Shown one piece after another: positions 40,541-49,515 of a stretch of DNA of 56,786 nucleotides. The stretch's first letter is position 1. Every line of letters starts with the position of its first letter. The notes under the pieces are model-generated. The model worked only from the letters and a program-made list of their open reading frames with translations. It made no database searches and had not been told where the DNA came from. Position numbers and translations under genes: made by a program. Origin of the DNA: Rhodanobacteraceae bacterium (lineage in GTDB: Bacteria > Pseudomonadota > Gammaproteobacteria > Xanthomonadales > Rhodanobacteraceae); contig JALUXG010000029.1 in assembly GCA_027019085.1 (NCBI GenBank), positions 1 through 56,786 on the forward strand, given 5' to 3'.

Positions 40541-41895
40541 CAGGAGGCGCCCTTGTTTCCGGGTTCGCGCAGCGAAGGCACCAGGATGTTGATGTAGGCC
40601 TCGGAGCGCAATTGGCGCAGGAAGTTCTCGTAGGCTTCGGCGGCCTTGCGGTTGCCGATGGCCTGGCGTGCCTGCTGCCGGCGTTCGGCCTCCGTGCGAT
40701 CCTTCTGCCGCACGCCCAGGCGCTGCACGATGTCCCAGGCGCCCTGGACCTGGAAGGGTTTGGATACCTGGCCGTCCTTGAGCGCATCGAGGTTCTGCTG
40801 GATGGCCGTGCCCCAGGCATTGGCCGGGAACCAGCCCATGTCGCCACCATTGTTGGCGGTGGTGTCATCGTCGGAGAATTTCTTGGCCAGGGCGGCGAAA
40901 TCCTCGTGCTTGTCCACGATCCGACGGTAGATGTCCTTGATCTTGCTTTCCGCCTGTTGTTCGCTGACCAGTTCGGTCGGCCGGATGAGGATCTGGCGGG
41001 CATGGTATTCGGTGACGATCTTCGCGGGCGCTGCGCGCTTGGCCACCAGTTTGAGGATCTGGAACCCGTTCGGGCCGCGCAGCGGAGGCGTGACCTGTCC
41101 CGGTTTCATCTTGGTGGCGATATCGACGAAGGACGAGGGTATCTCGTCAAGACTGCGCCAGCCGAGGTCGCCACCCTTGAGCGCATCGTCGGCATCGGAA
41201 TAGCGGATTGCCGCGGAACTGAAACTCATGCCGCCCTGGATGGCCTTGATGGCGTTCTCGGCCTTTTCCCGTGCCGCTTCGATGTCACTGGCGCTGGCGC
41301 CTGCCGGTGTGCTGATGCGGATATGTTCAAGGTGCACCTGGTCACCGGAGTAGGCCGGGTTCTTGAGCAGATTGTCCACTTCCGCATCGGTGATGGTGAC
41401 GTTGTTGCGCACCACCGAATCACGCAGGCGCTGGACCATGATCTGGTCGGCGATCTGCTGCTGGAAATGGCTGAAACTGCCCCCTTGCCCGGTGATGGCC
41501 GCGTGCAGCTGCTGCACGCTCATGTTGTTGCGCTTGGCGATGCTCTCGGTGGCCTGGTTGACCTCGTCATTGGAAACGCGCACGCCCATTTCACCGGCCT
41601 TCTGTACCTGCAGCTTCATCAGGATCAGGCGTTGCAGCACCTGCCGCTCGAGGATCGTGCGCGGCGGCAGTTCGCCGGCATGCCCGGCATATTGGCGAAG
41701 CACGCTCTGCATGGCCTGATCCAGGTCGCTCTGCAGGATGACGCCATCGTTCACTACCGCGACGATGCGGTCGATCATCTGCGGCTTGCTGCTGGCCTCC
41801 TGTGTCGGTTTGTGCGCCTGCGGCAGCATCTGGGCCTGCAACGGCGTGGCGACAAGCATGCAAAGCAGGAAAAGGGACGTAAGGGATGGCTTCAT
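40540..41895 (-). CDS. surA: Periplasmic chaperone and peptidyl-prolyl isomerase SurA
   Basis: A 452-residue outer-membrane-protein chaperone. The signal peptide (about residues 1-20, LFLLCMLVATPLQAQ) is followed by the SurA N domain (about 38-170; IDRIVAVVNDGVILQSDLD) and two parvulin domains (about 180-280 and 295-395), each with LGWRSLDEIPSSF- or MGWFPANAWG-type motifs. It escorts LptD and other barrels to BAM; its gene sits directly after lptD (132 nt). Start 41895 is taken, as it begins the signal peptide. Confidence 0.95.
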   Translation of the reverse strand: MKPSLTSLFLLCMLVATPLQAQMLPQAHKPTQEASSKPQMIDRIVAVVNDGVILQSDLDQAMQSVLRQYAGHAGELPPRTILERQVLQRLILMKLQVQKAGEMGVRVSNDEVNQATESIAKRNNMSVQQLHAAITGQGGSFSHFQQQIADQIMVQRLRDSVVRNNVTITDAEVDNLLKNPAYSGDQVHLEHIRISTPAGASASDIEAAREKAENAIKAIQGGMSFSSAAIRYSDADDALKGGDLGWRSLDEIPSSFVDIATKMKPGQVTPPLRGPNGFQILKLVAKRAAPAKIVTEYHARQILIRPTELVSEQQAESKIKDIYRRIVDKHEDFAALAKKFSDDDTTANNGGDMGWFPANAWGTAIQQNLDALKDGQVSKPFQVQGAWDIVQRLGVRQKDRTEAERRQQARQAIGNRKAAEAYENFLRQLRSEAYINILVPSLREPGNKGAS

Positions 41896-42027
41896 CGTGA
41901 ATCGTGCCCCGGAAGGTGCTGGGAACACCGCATGGGTGTCGGTGTGGGCCGGGCAGCCGCATCGGGGCCCGGGCTGGTCGGATTTTCGGGTCATGCCGGT
42001 CGCAACCTGTCACGGACCGGGCTTGGT

Positions 42028-44580
42028 TTACTGGTAGCCAAGAATAGCACGCTGAAGGAAGGCCTCGGTCTGTGGCGTGGTGCTGCCCAGACCCTTGAAT
42101 TCGATCTCCAGCATGATGGCATTGGCGGTATGGCCCAGGGTATCGCGCACGTAATGCCGACCGATGACACGGATGGCGGTACAGCAGCTGTCGTACTCGA
42201 CCCCGGCCAGCGCTTCGATGGTCTTGGGCTGGCCTCGGGTCCAGCCGGGATTGACTTGCGGGTTGTAGATGTCACGCAGGGCCACGTTCCAGCGCCCCAG
42301 CAGACGCCAGCGGGGCGATACCGGGTAGACCGCGGAAACGTCCAACTGTTCCAGGAAGCGGAACCGGTACCGGTAGGCGAAGTTGAAAATGCCGTCGCCG
42401 CCGATGCGCCGTTGCAGTCCCAGCGTGGCGACCTGGCTGTGCCGGTCATTGGGGCTCCACTGGTAGGCGCTGTCCAGGCGCCAGCGGTCGTTCAGCGACA
42501 GGCTGCCCTGGGCGACATAGGCTGAGCCCCGGTAGTCGGTGGGCAAGGCGTAACGTGCCAGTTGCACACGTTGCGGGCGGAAATAGTGGATCTGGCCGAA
42601 GCTGAACGAGGCACGCTCGTTGCCGTTGTCGTCCAGCAGGCGGCTGGTGACCGCGCCGGTCAGGTTGTCGGCGTCCATCTGGCGGTCGGCGCCGGAGAAC
42701 CTGTTGGTCGTGAAAAGCTGCCAGAAATCGAAGGTCAGCAGTCGGGTGTCGAAGATCGGCAGGTTGTCCTGGTTGCGGTAGGGCACGTAGAGGTAATACA
42801 GACGTGGTTCCAGTGTCTGCGTGTAATGGTGTCCGAACCAGTGCACGTCGCGTTCGAAATACAGTCCGCTGTCCAGGCTGTATATCGGCATTTCGCGGGA
42901 CGGCGTGCGCTGGGGGAACGGCGTGCCCGTGACGTAGCGGTTGTAGTCGCCAATCAGGTCGTAGCGCGTGTAGCGGTAGGCGATGCGCGGTTTCACGAAC
43001 CAGGCCGCGCCCGCCAGGGTCCAGGACAGGTACGGCTGAAGATCCAGGCGGTTGCCTTCGATCGAGCGCACACGGCGGAAGGCGACCGCCTCGCTGTCCA
43101 GGCCGAAGTCCAGGTCGCGCGTGATGGGAATGTCGAGGTCGAACACGCCGCGTGGCCAGCGCCGGTATTGCAGGCTGGTGTCGGGCAATTGCGGGTCCAT
43201 GCTCTGGTAGCTGTCCACGCCCAGGGCTGCGTTCCACCACTGGCCCTGCCCGCGCAGGTAGGCGTTGGATGCCAGCACGCTGATGGCACTGTTGGACAGG
43301 TCCGAGCCGAAGTCGCGGAAGTAGTACACATCCGAGGCGCGTTGATAGAGGGTATCGAAGCCCCACTGGGCACCGAGTCCGGAGTGATTGCGGAACTGGA
43401 CGAAATAGCGCCGGTCGCCATTGCGGATACCGCTGCGCGGGGTAGCGGCACTGTCGTATCCGGCGTTGCGGTCATGCGGCAGGTAATCCGCCACGAGCTG
43501 GCCGGTGCCGAGCGAAGTCAGGTAGCGGAATTGCGTGTCCAGCATCACGCCGCGTCGGGTCATCAGGCGCGGGGCCAGGGTGGCGTCGTAGTTGGGAGCC
43601 AGGTTCAGGTAGAGCGGCTGGCTGTAGGTAAACCCGTTGCGCGAGCTGTTGCCGAAGGTCGGGTAGAGCAGCCCGGTCTTGCGGCGATGATCGATCGGGA
43701 AGCTGATGTAGGGCAGGTACAGGATCGGTACGCCGTGATAGCGCAGGGTGGCATTGCGCGCGGTGCCTTCACCGGTTTGCTTGTCAAGGTCGATGCGCGC
43801 GGCGCGAAATTCCCAGACCCGGTCACCCGGGTCACAGGTGGAATAGGTGGCCTGGTGCATCTTGCTGTGCTGCGCATCGAGAAGACGGGCGCTGCGCGCG
43901 ATGCCGTTGCCGCGCGATTGCAGCAACTGGTAGCGCACGTCTTCGGCGAGCGCCTTCTCGGGCCGGGTTGTGCCCTTGATACGACTTGCCGACAGCAGCA
44001 GGCTGCTGTCCTGGAGACGCACATGGCCGCTGGCGTCATAGGCGGTAGTGGTGTCGTTGTAGCGCACCTGGTCGGCACGCAGCAGCTGATCGTAGCGTTG
44101 CAGCCTGACATCGCCATCGAATACGTACAGGCTGCGGTTGGAGCTGTCCACGCGACGGGCCAGGACATCAGTCATGGCATCCTTGCGCCCGCGGCTGTCG
44201 GTGGGTAGTCCGTGGACGTAGAAATCGAGCAGCGCATTCGGCCTGCAGGCGGCGTAGCTGAGCGGACGGCGCGGGCAGAAAAGCGAGCCGAGCGGACACG
44301 TCTTCACCGCCGAAGTGCGTGTGCCATTGGCCGTTTCCAGCGCATGGGCCCGAGGCGCTGCGAAACTGGCGCCGGCCAGGGCCAGCACCAGGGCCAGGGC
44401 GGGGGTAAAGGGTCGGCTGCGGGGCGGGGCAGGCAGGCGGCTCGACAAGGCCCGTTCTCCTCGTGTCAGGGGTTGGGCGGATGCCCGCATGGGCACGCCG
44501 AACGTGGAGTTGCCACCTGCCGACAGGTGCAAGTTCCCTTGAGTGGCCTTGCCCGACAGTGCAGCGAATCCAGGCTGCAT
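42028..44580 (-). CDS. lptD: LPS-assembly outer-membrane protein LptD
   Basis: An LPS translocon barrel of up to 850 residues. After a signal-like segment (PALALVLALAGASFAAPRAHA), an N-terminal periplasmic OstA jellyroll (about residues 140-260) and a large beta-barrel follow. Cys residues that form the inter-domain disulfides are present near the N terminus (CPLGSLFC, AAC) and as the SCC motif near the C terminus (YDSCCTAI). The start is unsure: ATG 44580 has AAGGA ten bases upstream but puts about 50 residues before the signal segment; ATG 44490 gives a more usual signal peptide but has no clear Shine-Dalgarno. First gene of lptD-surA-pdxA-rsmA-apaG-apaH. Confidence 0.93.
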   Translation of the reverse strand: MQPGFAALSGKATQGNLHLSAGGNSTFGVPMRASAQPLTRGERALSSRLPAPPRSRPFTPALALVLALAGASFAAPRAHALETANGTRTSAVKTCPLGSLFCPRRPLSYAACRPNALLDFYVHGLPTDSRGRKDAMTDVLARRVDSSNRSLYVFDGDVRLQRYDQLLRADQVRYNDTTTAYDASGHVRLQDSSLLLSASRIKGTTRPEKALAEDVRYQLLQSRGNGIARSARLLDAQHSKMHQATYSTCDPGDRVWEFRAARIDLDKQTGEGTARNATLRYHGVPILYLPYISFPIDHRRKTGLLYPTFGNSSRNGFTYSQPLYLNLAPNYDATLAPRLMTRRGVMLDTQFRYLTSLGTGQLVADYLPHDRNAGYDSAATPRSGIRNGDRRYFVQFRNHSGLGAQWGFDTLYQRASDVYYFRDFGSDLSNSAISVLASNAYLRGQGQWWNAALGVDSYQSMDPQLPDTSLQYRRWPRGVFDLDIPITRDLDFGLDSEAVAFRRVRSIEGNRLDLQPYLSWTLAGAAWFVKPRIAYRYTRYDLIGDYNRYVTGTPFPQRTPSREMPIYSLDSGLYFERDVHWFGHHYTQTLEPRLYYLYVPYRNQDNLPIFDTRLLTFDFWQLFTTNRFSGADRQMDADNLTGAVTSRLLDDNGNERASFSFGQIHYFRPQRVQLARYALPTDYRGSAYVAQGSLSLNDRWRLDSAYQWSPNDRHSQVATLGLQRRIGGDGIFNFAYRYRFRFLEQLDVSAVYPVSPRWRLLGRWNVALRDIYNPQVNPGWTRGQPKTIEALAGVEYDSCCTAIRVIGRHYVRDTLGHTANAIMLEIEFKGLGSTTPQTEAFLQRAILGYQ

Positions 44581-44785
44581 TATTCACCATCCTTCCGTTG
44601 CGTCGGTCCCTTGCGCGGGTTTCACCCGGCCGGGGTGCTCGAGGTAGTGGAACTACGCCAGCACACCCCGCGGTCGCGAATCCCGCCCATGACGTGCCCT
44701 TGAACCGGCTCGCTGCGAATGCTGGTGAATAACGCCGGTAAAGCTAGCAGAAACCCGGGTTGAAGGCAGCGGGTCCGCGTGCAGG

Positions 44786-45709
44786 CTATCCGTCGAGCAT
44801 GGCCTGGACGAATGCGACGGTACCCGAGGCCAGCGCGGCCAGCGCGTAGCCGCCTTCGAGGCTGGCCACGAGCCTGTTGTCGGCATGCGAGCGGGCCAGG
44901 TCGACCATGCGCTCGCCCAGCCAGGCATAGTCTTCGTCGCCCAGGTCGAGTTGTGCCAGCGGATCCAGTCGGTGGGCATCGAATCCGGCCGATACCAGTA
45001 CCAGTTGCGGCCGGAAATCGTGCAGGCGGGGAAGCAGCAACTGGTCCCAGACCTGGCGAAATTCCGTCGAGCCGGTACCGGGCGGCAGCGGAGCATTCAC
45101 CAGGTTGCCCACCCCGGTATCACCCGCCTGCCCGGTACCGGGATACAGCGGGCTCTGATGAGTGGACACGTAGAGCACCTTCGGCTCGCGGCCAAAGATG
45201 TCCTGCGTACCGTTGCCGTGATGCACGTCGAAATCGACGATCGCCACGCGCCTGATCCGGTGCGTACGCAGGGCATGCGCCGCCGCGACAGCCACATTGT
45301 TGAACAGGCAAAAGCCCATGGCCCGGCTTGCCGTGGCGTGGTGCCCCGGTGGCCGGACTGCGCAGAAGGCCCGGGTGTCGGCGCAGGTCATCATGGCATC
45401 GACGGCAGCCACCACCGCGCCGGCGGCGCGCAGCGCGGCTTCCGCCGATGCAGGCGACATCACGGTGTCTTCATCCAGGCGCAAGCCGGAGGTCGCCGGC
45501 CGGGCTTCGAGGATGCGCGCGACATGTTCGGCATCATGCACGCGCAGCAGCTGGCGGCGCGTGGCGCGCGGCGCCTCGACCCGGTCAAGGGCGGCAAAGC
45601 GGTCCTGATCGAGGGCGGCAAGCACGGCTTCCAGCCGTGCGGGAGATTCGGGGTGGCCTGCGCCGGGATCGTGCAACAGGCAGGCGGGGTGGGTGTACAG
45701 ACGGACCAA
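44786..45709 (-). CDS. Histone-deacetylase-family (HDAC-like) amidohydrolase
   Basis: A 307-residue zinc-dependent deacetylase of the bacterial class II HDAC/acetylpolyamine amidohydrolase family. Catalytic residues: RPPGHHATASRAMGFCLFNN (His pair), VDFDVHHGNGTQDIF (Asp/His zinc ligands) and VSAGFDAHRLDPLAQL (Asp ligand). The substrate may be acetyl-lysine, acetylpolyamines or a small acetylated metabolite. It follows the adenosyltransferase gene by only 4 nt. Confidence 0.93.
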   Translation of the reverse strand: MVRLYTHPACLLHDPGAGHPESPARLEAVLAALDQDRFAALDRVEAPRATRRQLLRVHDAEHVARILEARPATSGLRLDEDTVMSPASAEAALRAAGAVVAAVDAMMTCADTRAFCAVRPPGHHATASRAMGFCLFNNVAVAAAHALRTHRIRRVAIVDFDVHHGNGTQDIFGREPKVLYVSTHQSPLYPGTGQAGDTGVGNLVNAPLPPGTGSTEFRQVWDQLLLPRLHDFRPQLVLVSAGFDAHRLDPLAQLDLGDEDYAWLGERMVDLARSHADNRLVASLEGGYALAALASGTVAFVQAMLDG

Positions 45710-45713
45710 GACG

Positions 45714-46280
45714 TTACGACGCCGGCTTTTTGCGCCGCTCGTGCTGCCACAGCACTTCGCCGTGGCCGTCGGCGCGTGCCAGTACCCGGGCCAGCACGAA
45801 CAGCAGGTCGGAGAGCCGGTTGAGGTAACGGATGGCTTCCGGGCGTACCGGCTCGCTGCGCGCCAGGGCGATCACTTCGCGTTCCGCACGCCGGCATACG
45901 GTGCGTGCCAGATGGCAGTGCGCGGCGGCTGGCCCGCCCCCGGGGAGGATGAATTCGCGCAGTGCCGGCAGGTCGGCGTTGAAACGGTCAAGGGTGTCCT
46001 CCAGGCGCGTGACGTCGGCATCGTGGACCATGGCCATGCCCGGGATGCAAAGCTCCCCGCCGAGATCGAACAGGTCATGTTGCAGCTGCACCAGTACCTC
46101 GCGTACCGGGTCCGGGATGCTGTCGCTGGAAAGCACCAGTCCGAGGGTGCTGTTCAGCTCGTCGGTGGTCCCGTAGGCGGTGACCCGCAGCGAGTCCTTC
46201 GCCACGCGTGTGCCGTCGCCCAGCCCGGTCTGGCCGTCGTCCCCGGTGCGGGTGTAGATCTTCGACAGGCGCTTGCCCAT
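45714..46280 (-). CDS. PduO-type cob(I)alamin adenosyltransferase
   Basis: A 188-residue enzyme transferring the adenosyl group of ATP to Co(I) corrinoids to make adenosylcobalamin. The N-terminal ATP-binding loop is YTRTGDDGQTGLGDGTR, AYGTTDELNSTLG follows, and the corrinoid-side motifs FILPGGGPAAAHCHLARTVCRRAER and YLNRLSDLLFVLAR are intact when read as separate blocks. It sits between a DUF6580 membrane protein (12 nt upstream) and the HDAC-like gene. No cobalamin riboswitch was seen. Confidence 0.94.
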   Translation of the reverse strand: MGKRLSKIYTRTGDDGQTGLGDGTRVAKDSLRVTAYGTTDELNSTLGLVLSSDSIPDPVREVLVQLQHDLFDLGGELCIPGMAMVHDADVTRLEDTLDRFNADLPALREFILPGGGPAAAHCHLARTVCRRAEREVIALARSEPVRPEAIRYLNRLSDLLFVLARVLARADGHGEVLWQHERRKKPAS

Positions 46281-46292
46281 GGCGCGTGGAAC

Positions 46293-46865
46293 TCAGCGAA
46301 CCGCCAGGGGGGCGGATGCCAGTATCGGATAGCGACGCGAAAGCAGGGCGTACAGGCCGAACAGCAGGCCGCTCCACAGCAGCGTCCCGGGCAGCGATCC
46401 GTACTGGTAGAAAGGCAGCCCGGCAAGGTAGCAGGCCGCCAGGCCGGCGCTGCTGATCGCGTACATGCCCGAGGTCAGCCAGACGAAGAAGTTGGTGATC
46501 AGATAGAAGCCGGTGGCACCGGCCGCGGCAGCCAGAACCACGCGCAACACACCGCGCCGGCGGCGCAGCAGGCCCGAACCCAGCAGCACGCCCAGCGCCA
46601 TGCAGCCGTAGACCACCGGCACCAGGGCGTGCAGGCCGATCACGAGGTCGGATACGAACATGGCAGTCAGGGGGACGAAAAACGCTGCCTTGCGGTCGGC
46701 GAACAGTGCGCCACCGAATATGGCGATGGCCATGACCGGAGAGAAATTGTACGGCAGTACGCCGGGGACGAAATGGATCAGCAGGCGTATGGCCACCGCG
46801 AAAGCGATCAGGCCGCTCAGTGTCAGACTACGGGGCGTGATCAGTCGGGACGGGTTGGGCTGCAT
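46293..46865 (-). CDS. DUF6580 family integral membrane protein
   Basis: A 190-residue protein with about five or six hydrophobic segments. The motif NFSPVMAIAIFGGALF followed by FVPLTAMFVSDLVIGLH is typical of the DUF6580 family, sometimes labelled a putative transporter and similar in size and shape to ECF S components. It is the first gene of an operon with the cobalamin adenosyltransferase, so corrinoid or precursor uptake is a reasonable inference, not shown. Divergent from ubiH with 90 nt between. Confidence 0.78.
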   Translation of the reverse strand: MQPNPSRLITPRSLTLSGLIAFAVAIRLLIHFVPGVLPYNFSPVMAIAIFGGALFADRKAAFFVPLTAMFVSDLVIGLHALVPVVYGCMALGVLLGSGLLRRRRGVLRVVLAAAAGATGFYLITNFFVWLTSGMYAISSAGLAACYLAGLPFYQYGSLPGTLLWSGLLFGLYALLSRRYPILASAPLAVR

Positions 46866-46955
46866 CGGTCGGACACCAGGGTGGCGGTTGGAGAATTACC
46901 TGCCAAGGATACTGCATCCGCTGCGATTCCACAGGTGCGCATCGCGAGGGGTATC

Positions 46956-48179
46956 ATGGGAAAGATGAGAGAGCGCACCGACATCCTGGTCGTGGGCGGA
47001 GGCCTGGTCGGTGCCAGCCTGGCCATCGCACTGGACCGGGCCGGCATCGATACGGTGCTGGTCGAAGCCGTGCCGCCCGCGCGGGACGGGGCACCCCGCT
47101 CCAGTGACCGCAACCTGGCCCTGGCACGTGCCACCGTGAACGGGTTGCGGAACCTGGGCGTGTGGGACCATGCCGGGGATGATGCCACCCCCATCCAGTC
47201 CATCCATGTCACCCGGGCCGGCGAACTGGGCAGTGTGCGACTGAATGCAGCCGATGCCGGCTGCGATGCCCTCGGATGGACGCTGCCGGCACAAAGGCTC
47301 GGCCGCGCGCTGCAGCAGCGCCTGCAGGCCTGTAACCGATCCCTGCACCGCGTGGCGCCGGCCCGGCTGCACCGTCTCGAAGCCGTCAGGGACGGATGGC
47401 ATGCGCACCTGGAGTTGCCCGATCACGCAGAACGGGTGCTGCATGCGCGACTGGTTGTCGGTGCCGACGGCACGGCGTCGGGGGTGCGCGAGAGCATGGG
47501 TGTCGGCGAGGAAACCTTCGACTACGGGCAAACGCTGTTCGTATGCACCGTGCGCACGGAACGCCCGCTGGACGGGCGTGCCCATGAGCGTTTCAGCGAT
47601 GCCGGGCCGGTGGCCCTGTTGCCTCTCGGCGAGGGCCGTGCGGGGCTGGTGTTGACGGTCGAGGCAGGTCTGGCCGAAACGGTTGCGGCAATGGACGATG
47701 CCTCGTTCCTGCAACTGGCGCAGGCCCGGTTCGGGTGGCGACAGGGCCGGCTGTCGCGTCCCGGCCAGCGTTTCGTGCATCCCATCCGCCGGGTGGCCGC
47801 GCGCAGCGTGATCGGTCCCCGTACGGTGCTGGTCGGCAATGCCGCGCAGACGGTGCATCCGATCGGTGCCCAGGGCTTCAATCTCGGCTTGCGGGATGCG
47901 TTGACCCTGGCGGAAATGCTCGATGGTGTGGCCGATCCCGGTGATGCGGACCTGCTCGCAAGCTATGCCACACGCCGTGCTCCCGATCGCGAGGGCGTCA
48001 TGGCCATGAGCCACGGCCTGATCCGCCTGGCCTGCCTGCCGCAGTCCTGGCTGGGCCCGTTGCGTTCGCTCGGCATGTGGGCGGCAGGTGCCCTTCCCGG
48101 CGTGCGTGAGCGCGTGCTGCGGCAGGGCATGGGCTTTCGCGGCAAGCCGCCGCGGGCGGTGCTGGAGCGCATGCCGTGA
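46956..48179 (+). CDS. ubiH: 2-octaprenyl-6-methoxyphenol hydroxylase UbiH
   Basis: A 407-residue FAD monooxygenase of ubiquinone synthesis. The FAD dinucleotide fold is TDILVVGGGLVGASLAIALD and the second FAD motif is VGNAAQTVHPIGAQGFNLGLRD; Asn-Ala-Ala-Gln-Thr in place of Asp-Ala-Ala-His is the UbiH type. LPAQRLGRALQQRL is also typical. The start at 46956 has GAGGGG five bases upstream. It overlaps the next hydroxylase gene by 4 nt (GTGA). Confidence 0.93.
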   Translation: MGKMRERTDILVVGGGLVGASLAIALDRAGIDTVLVEAVPPARDGAPRSSDRNLALARATVNGLRNLGVWDHAGDDATPIQSIHVTRAGELGSVRLNAADAGCDALGWTLPAQRLGRALQQRLQACNRSLHRVAPARLHRLEAVRDGWHAHLELPDHAERVLHARLVVGADGTASGVRESMGVGEETFDYGQTLFVCTVRTERPLDGRAHERFSDAGPVALLPLGEGRAGLVLTVEAGLAETVAAMDDASFLQLAQARFGWRQGRLSRPGQRFVHPIRRVAARSVIGPRTVLVGNAAQTVHPIGAQGFNLGLRDALTLAEMLDGVADPGDADLLASYATRRAPDREGVMAMSHGLIRLACLPQSWLGPLRSLGMWAAGALPGVRERVLRQGMGFRGKPPRAVLERMP

Positions 48180-49381
48180 CGACTCCAGCCAGACGTTCCC
48201 GGCGCCGTGCAGACAGGCAGGATGTGATCGTGGCCGGCGGCGGCATGGTCGGCGCGGCCGCAGCGCTGGCGCTGGCTCATGAGGGTTTCGACGTGGGTCT
48301 GGTCGAGACCCGGGCCCCCGATCCGTGGAAGGAAAGCGACGAACCCGATCTGCGCGTGGTGGCGCTGGCACCGTCCTCGGCACGCCTGCTCGACCAGCTG
48401 GGGGTGTGGCAGTCGATCCGCCAGGCCCGCTGCAGTCCCTATCGGCACATGCATGTCTGGGATGCAGGCCATGGCGCGACCCTCGATTTCGATGCGACGG
48501 ACCTGGACATCGATACCCTGGGCTGGATCGTCGAGAACCGCCTGGTCCAGCATGCCCTGTGGCAGGCGATGGATGCTGCCGGCATACGTCGCGTGTGCCC
48601 GGCGCAGGTGGTGGATTTTGCAGCCAGCGATGATGGTGTCCACGTGACGCTCGAAGACGGGCGCGACCTGGATGCACGCCTGTTGCTGGCTGCCGATGGC
48701 GCCTCCTCGCCGCTGCGTGCCATGGCCGGCATCGGGACACGCGGACGCGACTATGCCCAGCGTGGCGTGGTTGCGCATGTCGGCTTCGAGCGCGGGCACG
48801 CGGAGACGGCATGGCAGCGATTCCTTCCAGGCGGTCCGCTGGCCCTGCTGCCTCTGGCCGATGGCCGATGCTCGATCGTATGGACCCTGCCCGAAGCCCG
48901 TGCCCGGGACGTGCTGGCACTGGATGATGCCGGGTTCCGGGATGCGCTCGGCGTGGCCAGCGATCTTCGTCTCGGGCGGGTCACCTCATGCACGCCGCGT
49001 GCGGCTTTCCCGCTGCGTCTGCTGCTGGCTGAACGTTTCCATGCCCAGCGACTGGCCCTGGTCGGCGATGCCGCCCATGTGGTGCATCCGCTGGCCGGGC
49101 AGGGTGTGAACCTGGGCCTGCGCGACGTTGCCACACTGCGCGATGCGGTGACGCTCGCCCAACGCGACGGGCGCGATATCGGTTCGGAAACCGTACTGCG
49201 TCGTTACGCACGACGCCGCCGGAGTGCGGCCACCCTCGATGCATGGTCCTTCGATGCCCTGGAGCGCGTCCACAGCGCGCGCTTCGAGCGCCTGGCCATG
49301 CTTCGCGGACTCGGCATGCGGGCCGTTGATCGCATCGGTCCAATCAAGCGCCGCCTCGCCGCGCACGCCGCCGGCCGCTGA
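48176..49381 (+). CDS. UbiH/UbiF/VisC-family ubiquinone hydroxylase (UbiI-like)
   Basis: A 401-residue FAD monooxygenase paralogous to UbiH. It opens with DVIVAGGGMVGAAAALALA and carries VGDAAHVVHPLAGQGVNLGLRD, the classic UbiI/UbiF second FAD motif, and ADGASSPLRAMAGI. It probably hydroxylates C5 (UbiI-like) or C6 (UbiF-like) of the ring; sequence alone does not decide, and some Xanthomonadales enzymes act on more than one position. The start is GTG 48176 overlapping the ubiH stop. Confidence 0.88.
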   Translation: MTTPARRSRRRADRQDVIVAGGGMVGAAAALALAHEGFDVGLVETRAPDPWKESDEPDLRVVALAPSSARLLDQLGVWQSIRQARCSPYRHMHVWDAGHGATLDFDATDLDIDTLGWIVENRLVQHALWQAMDAAGIRRVCPAQVVDFAASDDGVHVTLEDGRDLDARLLLAADGASSPLRAMAGIGTRGRDYAQRGVVAHVGFERGHAETAWQRFLPGGPLALLPLADGRCSIVWTLPEARARDVLALDDAGFRDALGVASDLRLGRVTSCTPRAAFPLRLLLAERFHAQRLALVGDAAHVVHPLAGQGVNLGLRDVATLRDAVTLAQRDGRDIGSETVLRRYARRRRSAATLDAWSFDALERVHSARFERLAMLRGLGMRAVDRIGPIKRRLAAHAAGR

Positions 49382-49479
49382 AGTCCGAACACCGTGTGCT
49401 TTGGAAGCGGGTGGATATGCGAATCGGACGGGAGCGGTTGACGTTCATTCCTTGAATGTTTTCTGAAGCATTTCGGGAT

Positions 49480-49509
49480 TTGTTGCCCCGTCAGGTGGCC
49501 AAGTATGCT
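49480..49509 (+). promoter_or_regulatory. Promoter of first sulfotransferase gene, possibly leaderless
   Basis: TTGTTG (49480-49485) and TATGCT (49504-49509) are 18 bp apart. The chosen ATG (49516) lies 7 nt after the -10, where transcription should begin, so the mRNA may be leaderless. The same arrangement precedes the paralogue at 51189, and flanking bases (TTTGTTGCC, AAGTAT) are shared. Confidence 0.6.
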
Positions 49510-49515
49510 TTAGTG

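Noticed and set aside
42562..44208. 548-codon plus-strand frame opposite lptD
   Set aside because: Antisense shadow; no recognisable domain.
46866..46955. Cobalamin riboswitch upstream of the adenosyltransferase operon
   Set aside because: The gap is only 90 nt and lacks the B12-box-like core, too short for the full riboswitch.
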